Positions 11,663 to 23,626 of a stretch of 64,000 nt of DNA are shown piece by piece. The DNA is from Symsagittifera roscoffensis (Eukaryota > Xenacoelomorpha > Acoela > Convolutidae). Both the position numbers and the translations under genes were made by a program. The stretch lies in assembly GCF_963678635.1 (NCBI RefSeq), contig NC_087062.1, forward strand, positions 79,859,200-79,923,199, given 5' to 3'. Position 1 is the stretch's first letter; every line of letters begins with the position of its first letter. The notes beneath the pieces were generated by a model. That model was not told where the DNA came from and ran no database searches. It worked only from the letters and a program-made list of their open reading frames with translations.

Positions 11663-12592
11663 AAACCTAGCGGTACATCAAAATTGACTAGTTAATTGCT
11701 AGATTTGTTTCGGTTTACGAACGTGCTTTAATTTAATTTGACAAACATACTTTTACGTTTTTTCTACACTGGCACTCGTAACCCAAACAAGAAACATTTG
11801 TACAATGAAAATTCTGATTCAAAGCCTAAAAGGTTTTGCGCAAAATCAAGAATAACCTTTCTGTTTCATTTGATTGAGAATTGTTCTTTTGACCAATTTC
11901 TCCAAATAAAAATCAAGTGCAAAAATTATTCTACTTTAGTTTAAAAACTTCTTTCAATCAACCTGATAGCTTGTAATACGCGGTTTTTTAGCTTTAGACA
12001 ATTGTTTATACTGCTTGCAGTGAGGACATTGCTGGATCAGTTTTTGGATTTCTTTTTTTTTGCCATTCGTAGCTGGATAATAAATTTTCTTTTTTCAAGC
12101 AATCTGGAAAAAATTGAGTGCCAAAACAATTAAATTGAATTAGTAGTGATTTGGATTTTTGATTGGACTGTTTCTTAGAAAAAAATTATTATGATCATAG
12201 CAATCTTTGATGTTTTTTTTGCTTTTGTCTATTAACAACTCGAATAACTGCTAAAAACAATGATTGTAATTTTTTGATAATTTTGATACTTCTAGTAAAG
12301 TTGAAGGTCTGCTAGTTTCTGTTTAATTTCTTTTTTTAACCTTTTTTGTTCATTGTCAAATAAATCTTTTTATTTAAATTTGATTCGTTATCCAGTGTTT
12401 CTCATAGACTTTTCATGAAAAATTTTGACCAAATTAGCTTGCAGTTCATTTTGAAATTTTCTAAAAACTTGATCTAATATTATAGTCATAAAATTGTTTT
12501 CCAGCGGCTGCAAACTTGTTTGGAGGGATTCATTGTACACCTTAGATTTTTCATTCAATAATTTTAGGATGATTCGCTAGGCGGTTTAAATA

Positions 12593-12594
<2 letters not shown>

Positions 12595-12628
<34 letters not shown>
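12595..12628 (+). repeat. (CT)n microsatellite
   Basis: An uninterrupted CT dinucleotide run of about 34 bases. Confidence 0.95.
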
Positions 12629-12629
<1 letters not shown>

Positions 12630-12895
12630 ATATCCTTTTTTATCATATATGATTTTGATGTTTTCGGGACTTAAGCAAACCATGTTTGATTGGAGAAAAA
12701 CACATTAAAGTATGACTTTGTTTTCACTGCCTTTCTTTTAGCTTTGATCAAATTGCTAACTTCCAGACCCCTCCCTATTAGTGGCCTTTTTAAGACTATT
12801 TTTGTAAACAAATTTTGCTCTAAAAAATACTTTCAAATGACCGCAAACAATTTGAGTGCAAAATCAACTTATCAAAGTAATCACTTTCAAACGTC

Positions 12896-13293
12896 AAAGT
12901 TTTTCCTGTTGACGGTACTGGGTGGGATTTACTTTGCAGAGATCAAATGAGATCGTTTGGTTTTCAAAAATACGATTTTTATTTCCAGAGGTATTAAAGT
13001 TTTTCCTGTTGACGGTACTGGGTGGGATTTACTTTGCAGAGATCAAATGAGATCGTTTGGTTTTCAAAAATACGATTTTTATTTCCAGAGGTATTAAAGT
13101 TTTTCCTGTTGACGGTACTGGGTGGGATTTACTTTGCAGAGATCAAATGAGATCGTTTGGTTTTCAAAAATACGATTTTTATTTCCAGAGATATTAAAGT
13201 TTTTCCTGTTGACGGTACTGGGTGGGATTTACTTTGCAGAGATCAAATGAGATCGTTTGGTTTTCAAAAATACGATTTTTATTTCCAGAGGTT
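12896..13293 (+). repeat. Four-copy 100-bp tandem repeat
   Basis: The unit starting TTTTTCCTGTTGACGGTACT recurs at exactly 100-bp spacing (anchors at 12901, 13001, 13101 and 13201). The copies are almost perfect; one substitution (GAGGTATT to GAGATATT) is visible before the last copy. Each unit contains two acceptor-like sites (CTTTGCAG and TTTATTTCCAG). The near identity suggests recent amplification, or possibly collapse or expansion during assembly. Confidence 0.95.
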
Positions 13294-14072
13294 ACCTTGA
13301 CGACGTGATGATCTCTGTCCTGTTTTAAAAAAAAACCAACTCCCTCTCCTTCCTTTTTTTCTACAGCTTTTTTTTGATGCAATTATACCCAGGAGTTGGA
13401 AAAACTGCTGTTCTAGCATTGGAATATACCTAAAATTCTGTCAAACAGGTAGCAATAGGTTTAGACTTCAGCTCATAAGTTAGTGCTAAAAATTATTGCC
13501 GATGTTTTTTTGATAAGAATTGTTTGTTTTGCAGTAATATTAACTCCATAAAAAAACCTCACCATTTCTGTTTTTATCTGTTTGAACTAATATCTAGCCT
13601 TGTTTAGAAGCCTTGGGTCGAAATTATTTCAATTACAATAATCAGGTATCACAAAGAAATTTCAGGAGGTTGAGTGGTATATTCGAGTGATGCTTTTTTC
13701 AGTTAAAGTTTTGACAGCAAAAATCCAAAAATAAAGATTTTTGTTATCCAAAAATAAATTTCTTGAGTTCTTTATGAGGCCATTTTAGCGCTAAGTAAAA
13801 GACAGGTGAAATGAAAAGCTAAGTATCTAAATCACCATCCAAAACAATCAACAACTTAATATCTATATTATCATGGCAACTCAGAATTTATCAACTGGTC
13901 ATTCCAATTCGATTATTTGGACTCAATTTCTTCAAAACTCCGAAAGTTTGTTCTGTCCGTAAAATTTTCTTACGATTTTCAAAAATTAATTATGGCAACG
14001 ATTTCCTGTCCTCTTTCAAAGCAAAGGGCTGTTCGTTTGTAATAGATATTTTCAATTAACGCAACACACAGT
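13294..14072. other. No gene recognised
   Basis: AT-rich DNA between the tandem array and the family D repeat; no coding or structural signal was seen. Confidence 0.4.
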
Positions 14073-14223
14073 TAATTTAAGATCATTCATCCACGAGGGA
14101 TAGGACCAACATACGAGCTGTACAGCTCATCACGGCGAACCGCTGTTGTGCCCCTGCTTAAGAACTACATGCAATTTTTTTGGTTATTTTTCTGGGCTGG
14201 GTAATGTTGCCTCACCCTCAAGC
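14073..14223 (+). repeat. Family D dispersed repeat, copy 1
   Basis: About 150 bp, nearly identical to the inverted copy at 45393-45542. It contains the perfect 14-bp palindrome GAGCTGTACAGCTC next to GGCGAACCGC. The sequence is more GC-rich than its surroundings and similarity stops sharply at both ends. There is no ORF. Confidence 0.85.
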
Positions 14224-15825
14224 AACGAGTTATCATCAAATTTTTAATTAAAATATCGAGATAGGTCGTCAAACAGACAAAAACCATAGTTCAGAAGCAT
14301 TTGCCAAAAGAATTCAAAAGAAATCAAGAAATGTCAAATGGAGACTGTTATTAGTTTTGATTGAACTTACTGATACATGAAGCGTTTGTCTCATTTTCAG
14401 TAAGGAAGGTTTAAAATAATAAAATGCTGAAAACTACCGCAATTTAGTTCAACTTTCAAACAAAGAATTTTTAGCTACCATAAAACGCCTGTGGCTTTTA
14501 TTCACTTGAAAAAATTCAATGGTTGGTATTTGCATGTTTGTTTGATCGAATATTGCTATAATGCAGTAGCTGCTCAGCTCTAAAATGGTGGTGAAAATAA
14601 TTTAATTTGAGCTGGAGATTTGTTTGAAAAGGAGGAAAAATAGGTCACTAACAAACTGGCATTTTTATTCGATGGAATATAAAAAACTGGAAAATCTTAG
14701 ACGTGTTACTGATGCCACTGAAAAACATGGATAAATGACATGCTTGGTCTAAGAAAAACAAAAAGAAAACATGAAAACTTGTATACTAATTGTACATATA
14801 TACATGTCCAAATCGTTATAAGAAGCAATGCGCTACTTTTAAGTAAGTTTTTTGGACGGTAAATGAAAATAGGTGCGTTTTTTGTTGATGAAAGACGACA
14901 AAACTGATAGCAAACAAGAGCAATTGATAAATTATTCAATAAGTCTTATCGAAGTTGCGCTTATCCCTTTATCTTGATTTCAAACTCACCATATTTAAAA
15001 GGTATAAAAAACAAGCACTGAAAGTATGTGTGGTCAAAGCAAACAAATAAATGTTTTCAGATGAAAGAGAGACTAAAGTGATTGATAAACACAGTCGGTG
15101 AGGAAATGAAAAAAAAATCTCCAAGCAAAAAGACTGAATAATTTGGCTAACGTGACCATAGTAAAAATTATTTGAGTTGCTTCTAACCTCCCCAAATAGC
15201 CGAAAAATGTGCTTTGGCCAGTTCGTAAGAAAATAAATGCATTAGATGATATAGGTTGCAAAATATCAAAATAATGTATAAGTACACCGTACACGGATCC
15301 CGCACGGAAAAAAACAGACGATCTGTCAAGGGATGAAAACAGGGGAAGCGTTACATTGTACAAAACTATTACAAGCTTAACAGTTGGATTAGTTTTTTAT
15401 TGGGTGGAAACTTTGTACTAAGACTTTCAAGGGGGAGGGGTCTACAGGACCTGAAGAAGCTTCAAAATCGTTGCGAAAAAGTTTAGTTTGATAACATTTT
15501 TCTACGTTATTATAACGCCAAAAAAACTTCAATGAATCAATACACAATTTATTCGGACCATATTCAACCCGCAATTTAGATTGTGGAACAAGAAATAGAA
15601 AAAATCAGCGGTTTCTGTTTTGTTTTTGAACCCATTGAGAACAAATCACCAAAGCAGAGATATATCCATGTCTATAAGGTGAGGTGAAAGCAATCCTTTC
15701 TGTCACAAAAGTCCCAATTTAACAATCAAGAAGTTATTCAATGTTAAAACATCAAAGTTCTGGCGCTTCCATAGCTTCTTTTTGAAAGTGATGACATAAA
15801 CAATGTATACTCAGCTAGTTTTTTT
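14224..15825. other. No gene recognised
   Basis: AT-rich DNA. Short open frames on the minus strand (for example 15073-15363) show no recognisable motif or codon pattern. Confidence 0.4.
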
Positions 15826-16130
15826 TATCACCAAGTCCTGAATGTTCCCAGTGCCCTCTACTGTCAATCAAAAACTTTTTAAACAATTAGAAAAACTTTT
15901 AAAATACTTTGCCTCCGTTCAATTTCGAACAAAATAATTTGCCACTTACGTTTTAATTGGACGAAATATATTGCGCGTTGTTCACTCCAATTTGAATCAC
16001 TGCCGTCAATACTATTACCAAATTTTAAGTAACATAATTTTGCAAAACTGTGATTTTTTTACTGTTGCAACTTGAGTATCAATAGCATTCTTACTGAATA
16101 CAAAATCGGTTCGTCAAAGATTTAACAAAA
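15826..16130 (-). mobile_element. Family A element, strongly decayed copy
   Basis: CCTGAATGTTCCCAGTGCCC near the left and GAAATATATTGCGCGTTGTTC inside align with the consensus in minus orientation; the rest has diverged. Confidence 0.5.
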
Positions 16131-16148
16131 ATAATTAGTTCTATTTAG

Positions 16149-16472
16149 TTGTTCCGGCTTTCGAAGAAATTGGAATAGTTATGCTCGGTGTGATTTTTTG
16201 ATCCAGTCAAGTTTCGCCGATCGAAATTATAGTTTTCAACAATAATTTTTTTGTTCAAATTTAAAAAGATATTTCACCTCCGTTTATTTTTTTAAAAGTT
16301 TTGGGGGTTGCCCGCTCAAAAAAAATCGTTTCAATTTGAAGTGAGGCTAGCTAATTGGTTGTATTTATTTCGTACGGCTAAAATTTTGACACTGTTCCAA
16401 AAATTATTCGATACGATTAAAGGGACCGTCGGAACATTCAGGGTTTTGCCCTGATATACAAGCAGTCTTGTT
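16149..16472 (+). mobile_element. Family A element, decayed copy
   Basis: The copy starts TTGTTCCGGCTTTCGAAG and ends GGGTTTTGCCCTGATATACAAGCAGTCTTGTT. The interior is shortened, and it is adjacent to another relic in the opposite orientation. Confidence 0.65.
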
Positions 16473-17149
16473 GATCTGTCGCAAAATAATTTCAAAACTT
16501 TAAAGTGCAATTTTCATTTTGAAGTTTCTGCGCATCATTTTGATATCAAAGCCCTGAATAAAACAAAACATAACAGATTGTCTCATGACAAAGCTTTGGT
16601 TTATTTTATCATTCACCGTGTTATCAATTTTTTTTTTGAAAAGAAAGTTTTTTTTTCAAATCTTGTAACACATGCTGTATAAAACCAAAACTGACTCATC
16701 TCGGGTCCGGAAACGTTTCATTAAAATGTAATTTTTTTGCCTCAATTCAAATTTTAATAGCTTGTTAGGCTGGTTAACTTGTTATGAACCCATCATCACC
16801 AAATTGGTTGTTTTCTACACTGCCCGAAAGCATTTTAAGAAAATGTTTGAAAAATGGAAGGCATCAAGGGCATCATCCAAAATCTTATGTTTAAAATCTT
16901 ATTTACTTATTAATATATAGGGCATCATATATCTTATTTACTGAGAAGACTACGGTGCAAATCAAACATTTGCTTTTATGATTATGTTTATATCTTTGTT
17001 TTCAAATAAAACTTGCTCCGACGTATTCTCTTCCTTTTAGGAAGTTCTTTAGGCGCTTCTCTTTGAGAACATCAATTGCTCGCTAATTTGTTTGCAAATT
17101 GCTAAAGATAATTGTATATTGAATTAGACCTTGTGTTTTAACCTGATTG

Positions 17150-17656
17150 TAAGCGATCATAGGGTCAAAAAAAATTGCAACACAAATGATCACAGGATCA
17201 TAGGAGTTCAGCTTTGGACATTAACACAAAAAAATGCAACGCCAAAGATCGTAACAGGGGCGAGTCTAGGGGGGGGGGGGGGGGACCCTGCCGACCCGAA
17301 GGGTCCTCCTTTATAATTTTTAGATATCCATATTTGGTGACGGACCCTAATGATTTTCTAAAGGCGCCTTAGACTTACTTTCAGGGGGAAGCGCGCGCCG
17401 AAGAAAGCCTTTTTTGGCCTGTTTTTTCAAAATTTTGCCTGCGGCGCAGAAAGTTTTACCAAATCAGCGTTTTTAAAGCTTTGGGAGAGCTCCAAAATAA
17501 ATTTGGTAGACCTAAAAAAAAGGCCGACAAAATTTTCAAAAATCCCCCCTCGAAAAAATCTTAGATCCGCCCTGGAGCGTAGGGTCATAGGTGTCTGCAA
17601 CACAAATGATCATAGGATGATAGGATTTCAGCTATAGATGTTAACGCAAAAAAGAC
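17150..17656 (+). repeat. Direct duplication split by a MITE
   Basis: The segments 17150-17236 and 17579-17656 are similar: both contain GCAACACAAATGATCA, then AGGAT, TTCAGCT and TTAACNCAAAAAA. The hAT-type element at 17255-17574 lies between them. Confidence 0.7.
17255..17574 (+). mobile_element. hAT-type MITE (family C) with 8-bp target duplication
   Basis: The ends are CAGGGGCGAGTCTAGG and CTTAGATCCGCCCTG, imperfect terminal inverted repeats of the CAGGGGCGGATC type known from Tip100/Zaphod-like hAT elements. The flanking octamers GATCGTAA and GAGCGTAG match at 6 of 8 positions, as expected for a hAT target duplication. The interior has an oligo-G run, GACCCGAAGGGTCC, GCGCGCGCC and GGTAGACCTAAAAAAAAGG, and does not code. 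Confidence 0.8.
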
Positions 17657-20600
17657 GGCTCAAAAGTGGTTTTTGCTCAAATTTTTCAATTATAAAATTA
17701 AGACTCGATTCAGAGGTTTCATCTCAGAAAAAACATTATCTCAAATGGCCATGTGAGCAAATCACACATATCAATTAAAGGGGGGCGGGGATCGAGATGG
17801 TCAATATCATCCAGCTGCTAAATAAAAAAACTTGCAAAGTATAATGGAAAGATGATCATCTAGCAAAGATAGAATATTTGCTTATCGATTACCACAGTCA
17901 ATGTCAACAAAAAGTTTTAAAAAGAAGATCAACTTAACAATCTTGCTCCTTTTCAAGAAAAAAACGAATATTCTTAATCACGTTATTCAAAACAATAATT
18001 AGATTTTTTGACCAATCAGTGCGGGTTGCTAACAGGTATTTCTAACAGGTGAAAAGTCGTGCGGCTCACAATTCGGAAAGTAAAAAAACTCCATTGAGTT
18101 AAAACTGTGTGGACGACAACAGCAGTTTGAACGACACTAAAAAACAAAAAAATACAGTTTGTCGTCCAAAAATCTATTATTACAATTTTGTGTAACGTCG
18201 TTTCTCTGTGTTTTAAGTCCGCTAGTTAAAGTCAAAGCTATGACTTACAGTTTTATAATTGTTTCTTAGTGTTTTTTTTGCAAATTTATGCTAATAAACA
18301 CTCAGTTCTTGCAAAAAAAAATTTTTCCCTGAACATCGGATAATTTTTTCACGAACAGATTAAGATAACCGATTTTGCAGCAATCCACAAAATTATCAGC
18401 TGCATTACATAAATTTCAGAGACTAGTTTTGTGGGATACGGTTTTTGAGTAAACCATTTGTGTCAACTTCAATTAATCTAAACTGTGCGTACGCAGCCTT
18501 GCTTGTAAGCTGGCCGTTCTCTTGATCCAATCCTATAATTGAACAAAACATAATGTTTAAATCAAAATACACTTTTTTCAGAAAAAAAAATGCGATTGAA
18601 ACAACTTCTTAACTAGATCAACTGAAGGAGATTGTTAGCTAGATCTAAAAGAAGCTTTGTTCAAAACTTTACATTTTCAAAGCCTTGCACTGTCCAAATA
18701 AGCTTGTACTTCAGCATCTAAAATTATACTTTTGCACGCTAATTTTTGAACGTTTTCTTTTTCGCTTTGCAAGCTAATTGAAATTTTTTTGAGTGGGTTG
18801 TTTCACAAAACTTTATAGAAAACACTACATTTGAAACCAGGAGATAATCTTTCAAGGTACAAAATCAGTATATGGTTAACCGTTGATTTAAACTGTATTC
18901 GAGAAAAAAGTTAAATTCAAGTACCATTGGGAGCAATAGTTAATACAGTCACGGCATAATGAAGTTGCATGTTTTTCATTTCAAGAAGCAAATGACTATA
19001 TTCGATTTCCACTTTTTTGCCGTTTTTTCCAACACATATTGAAAATATAGGTTTGGAGTTTTGACACAAGGAAACATTTGAAAAAAAAACAAGCAAAATC
19101 GAAATTTAAGAATTCTTGTTTTGAAAGTGTAAATTAGTCGGCATATTATAGCTAGCTTCAGAGTTGTCCTTGCTGTGGAAACATCTCACCAAACCACTCA
19201 ACTATTTTGAATTAACGTGCTTAAGTTTGCTCTTGCGGAAGCTGATGAGGTAGACTTACTCTCTAAATGACGGAAAACAACAGCCAGCATCAACTGAAAA
19301 ATTTACTTGGTCTAAGGTCAAAAAACAGCTGAACTTTTTCGACCATTTTTGAGATGTTCATTGAAATAAGGCAACAAAATAAGGCAACTGTCATGGAAAA
19401 ACGACTAATCCAGGCCATGCACACTTTTCTCATTGGCAGTTTCTTTTTGTTGATCAATGTTGTGATATAAGTGTTCAAGATCTTGTAATGTCTGCTCATC
19501 GGCTCCCCAAAGAACTAATATGAGCCCAAAAAATCAAACTACATGTGTTTGCCGCAAGAATTTTTCAAAATCAAGATCATCTCTGGAATTAGTTATAATA
19601 TACTGGCTGTTTCACGCTTCCCTAGCAAATTTTATCTAGCTTTGATCCGGTTAGATATTGCCAAATAATTTCATCTAGCATATGCCAAAATTTCAACCCT
19701 ATAATTGGAATACTTGTAGAAAAACGTGGAGAAAAAACTCGTTCATTTGCTCTTTGAAGTCAAAAAGTTTTTTGACCCGTGACTAAAACATAACTTCTCA
19801 TAAGCAGTTTTTTCCCGTTATTGTAATGCCCAAACTCAAAATATGCCTTTAACAATCTTTAGAAGCATTAAAAAATCATTTTAAGTGATTTAACGAACGC
19901 AGAATCAGTTGAGAAATAACTAAGATTTAAAATCCTAACCGACAACTGACAACTGTTGTGCAAGCTTTGAAAAATTGTGTTAAAGCAATTGACTACTAGG
20001 ATTCGAGGTGGTTACTTTATTCAGGCTTTTTAGATAACAAATTTTTGACACCCCAAGATATCAACTCCCTGAGGTCAAATAAAAACAACTGATTTATGGA
20101 ATAGGCAATTGTTTGGTAAGGCTGAGTGTATTGGAATTTTTTCGCAGTTGGTCATATTGTGGAGTAGTTTATGCGCAATATGAAAGTTTGCCTATGACCT
20201 TCAAAGAGTAACTGCACACTACTCAAGCACAATTTTTACAATCGCTTACAATTTTTGACTGTGGGCAAAAATAAATAAACAAACATAAAATTTGAAAAAT
20301 TATCATACAACTTTATCGACCATAAATTTTTTCTTAATATTATGAAGTCTTAGTAAAAGTATGATTTAGACTGATTTAGTTCACTTCAGATTTCTGAGCT
20401 TGTGTTTTTTAGCCTTTAGTGTTATACGAATCACCTGGTATAAGATTAAGATGTTGAAAAAATGGGCAAATTTGGGATAAAGATTAATGAAGGTACACCA
20501 TGTGAGCTAATTTATAAGGTTTCAAATAAAAACTTTATGCTAACAAAATTTTGTATATGTATATATTTTTAATAATTAGCAAGATATTTAAACTTTTGTT

Positions 20601-21676
20601 TCGACGTTTGTGTTTTTGAAACTTTTATGCATCCAGTTATAATTGAAGGTGCACAGCTGTTTTTGCTTCGCGAATCAGCGAAATTTGATACGTCGCCCAC
20701 ACTGCTGCCTTAAAAAATCAATGATTTTTGTGTAAGAGCTAGTTTTGTTGTCGTTCTTTTCGAGTTAGTTCAAAAAGTGAGACTTATTAGTTGCGTTACA
20801 AAAAAGATGCAAACAAAATTTTTGGTAGAAGGAGTTTGAGTGAAGAACTCCGGTTTCCAATTTTTTAAAGTTACAAAAACACTGATTACTCGTTATAGGA
20901 GTAATCGAATACCAGAGCGAAACCAGGGTAATGTTTCGACTGCTCTTTCAGTCCAATTAAAAAAACTTGGCTAAAAATTGATAAACTTTATTTGTCCTCC
21001 AATTTTGTGTTATTGTCCACGCGCTGTTTACGGTCCAAAAAAATGTAATGAGCTTCTGGAATCTGAAATTTATAAACCAATGACTTGCCTCACTTCAATT
21101 TGGAGCAAATTGTTCTGGCGCTTACGCGTGTTATAAGAAAAAAGCGCGCGTTGATTATCCTTAATTAGCATTATTAGCAGTTTTCATACCCATAATTATC
21201 AAAAACTTACTGAATCGGTACCTCAAGCATGATTACAAGCCTTTTCTTCAGAAATTGGATCGGTAAACAATGAATTCTAGCTAATGATTAATAGCGTTTT
21301 AGTTTGATGTTGAAAAACAGTTTCATTTTTGAATACGGAACATAATTTAAAAGCAATATCTAAGTCGGTCTCCGTCTTACATGCAATTTTTTTTGGTTAA
21401 AACTTGGATATCACGGAATCTAGCTGTAGTTGTGCTGAGCCTTGTCTTTTTATTTGTTTTTAAAGCAAAATACTCAAAAGACCATAAAGTTTGTTTCAAA
21501 ATACGTTTCATTCTAGAGAACTTGAAGAAAAATACAAAAAGAAGAAAGTTTCATTTAGATTTCATAGTGAATTTGCTGACTTCTTGAAAGCTTGAAGAAA
21601 CATTCCTCTAAATACCAATGGAGGCAGAGATTGTTAATTATATCTTACGAAACTTAGATGCAAAGTAAGTCTATTT
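17657..21676. other. No gene recognised
   Basis: About 4 kb of AT-rich DNA with many poly-A and poly-T runs. The only structure seen is a hairpin at about 18111-18171 (TGGACGACAA ... TTGTCGTCCA). Confidence 0.45.
18111..18171. repeat. 10-bp inverted repeat
   Basis: TGGACGACAA and TTGTCGTCCA are perfect complements separated by about 40 bases. Their function is unknown. Confidence 0.6.
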
Positions 21677-22208
21677 TTGTTCCGACTTTCGATACGAAAG
21701 TAACGGAATATTTGTGCTCGGGGTGGGTTTTTTTTTTCTTCAGACAAATTTCGACTTTTTAACTAGCCATTTTTGACAGAATTTTTTAATATCATTCGAA
21801 AGGTTTTGTTGTCTTGAGCTTGAATTTGAAAAGATATTTCACCTGTGATTATTTTTCGTGAAGTTATGAGGGTTTAAAGATTGCCATTTTGACCAATTTG
21901 GGACAATTAACGCGCGATATAATTCGCGCTATTAACGCGTAAGCGAGATTTAATCCGTCTTAGAAATCGTTCCAAATTGGTTCAAGGAAGCTTATATGCC
22001 ATAATTGATTTGTTAATAGGATCAAAATTTATCACTTAGTATTTATTATGACGTCTGGGGGATGATTTTTTAAAAAAAAATTTCAAATTTTAGAAAAAAA
22101 AATTTCATTATATTTTATTACATTTAATTTTTTTGTTATTGCTGCTCCAAAAAACTTAAAAGGCAGTCGGAACATTCAGGGTTTCGCCCTGATACGAGCA
22201 GTCTTGTT
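21677..22208 (+). mobile_element. Family A element, full-length copy
   Basis: The copy starts TTGTTCCGACTTTCGATACG and ends CCTGATACGAGCAGTCTTGTT. Hairpins and the internal GCGCGATATAATTCGCGC block are retained. Confidence 0.85.
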
Positions 22209-22924
22209 TAGCTTTACATAGGTCAATTATGCATGTATTTCAACATCTAAAAGTTATGATTTTGTTCTCAAACTAAATAATTTGATGCTTTTTTGTTTAT
22301 TTTTTCAAAATATTTGAAAGCTGACTATGTTAAACATTTTCACTATCTTTTTGATAGAGATTTTTTTAAGTTTCAAAATCCGTAATTGTTTGGCCATTCA
22401 AAAATGATTCAATTGTTTTTAGAAACAGAAAAAAAAATTTCGATTGTTAAAATGAAGGCAGAGTCAATTGATGTAAATTGGCAATTGATAACTGTTGTAA
22501 AAGCTTCCGAAAAAAAAATTGCTCAAACTTTCCAATAAAATTTAAAACATTTTTGTTTGGGATGATTTTTTACTCAGTCAGTTTTTGGCAATGAAAACAG
22601 TATATTCTAAAATTTCTTAAGCCCCGTTGAACATACAGACTCCTGGGTTCAAGTTGTAAACAAATATTTTGTCATCAATTCTTATAAAATTTTGGGGATT
22701 GAAATTTGCCATTTGGTCGTATTCGGAACTTACATTTTGCGCTATTTGCTTATGAAACTGGAAGAAAAACACGAATTATTAAATACGAATTGTATATTAT
22801 CCCACGCTAGAAAACTGTTCCAATTTGAATTGAGGCGGAAAGGACAAATTTTCAAAGACTCGATTTTTCCCGCTTCATTTCAATTTTGTCTAAAACTATT
22901 GTTATTTTAAAAATTTTTTCTGAC

Positions 22925-22990
22925 AAAACTATTCGATACCAATTGAGGGGCAGTCGGAACATTCCGCCTTTTGCCCGAGCAATTATGCTC
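22925..22990 (+). mobile_element. Family A terminal fragment
   Basis: GGGGCAGTCGGAACATTC followed by a decayed GCCTTTTGCCCGAGCA matches the distal end of the family. Confidence 0.55.
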
Positions 22991-23092
22991 CGCTTTAAAG
23001 CAACTGATTGTTAAGGCTGAGCTCTTTTTTATTCGGACCAAATTAGGCAATAGAAATAAAGTTAACAAACTTTCTTTCATTTTCATACCCCA

Positions 23093-23626
23093 ACAAGACT
23101 TCTCGTATCACGGCGAAGCCCTGAATGTTCCGACTGCCTTTTAAGGTTTATGGAGCAGTAATAACATTTAAAAATTCAATGAAATAAAACGAAATGAAAA
23201 AAAAAATTTCTAAAATTTGAAATTTTTTATGAAAATCATCCCCCCACACGCCATATGAAGTACAATAGGATAGATTTCGCTCCTTGTAACAAACCATTTA
23301 AGGCAAATAAGCTTCTTTTAACCAATTTGGAACGATTTCTAGGACGGATTAACTCTCCGCTTACGCGTTAATAGCGCGAAATATATCGCGCGTTAATTGT
23401 CCCAAATTGGCCAAAAGGGCAATCTTTAAAACCCCGTAACTTTACGAAAAATGATCACAGGTGAAATATCTTTTCAAATTTGAGCTCAAGACAACAATAC
23501 CTTTCGAATGATATAAAAAAATTCCGTCAAAAATGGTTATTTAAATAGTCGAAATTTGTTTGAAGAAAAAAAAAACCCACCCCGAGCACAAATATTCCGT
23601 TACTTTCGTATCGAAAGTCGGAACAA
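23093..23626 (-). mobile_element. Family A element, full-length copy (inverted)
   Basis: The copy runs from ACAAGACTTCTCGTATC to CGAAAGTCGGAACAA, with all three hairpins. The interior closely matches the copies at 57255 and 61225. Confidence 0.85.

Noticed and set aside
12896-13293. CRISPR-like array
   Set aside because: The 100-bp units are directly adjacent copies with no unique spacers, and the genome is eukaryotic.
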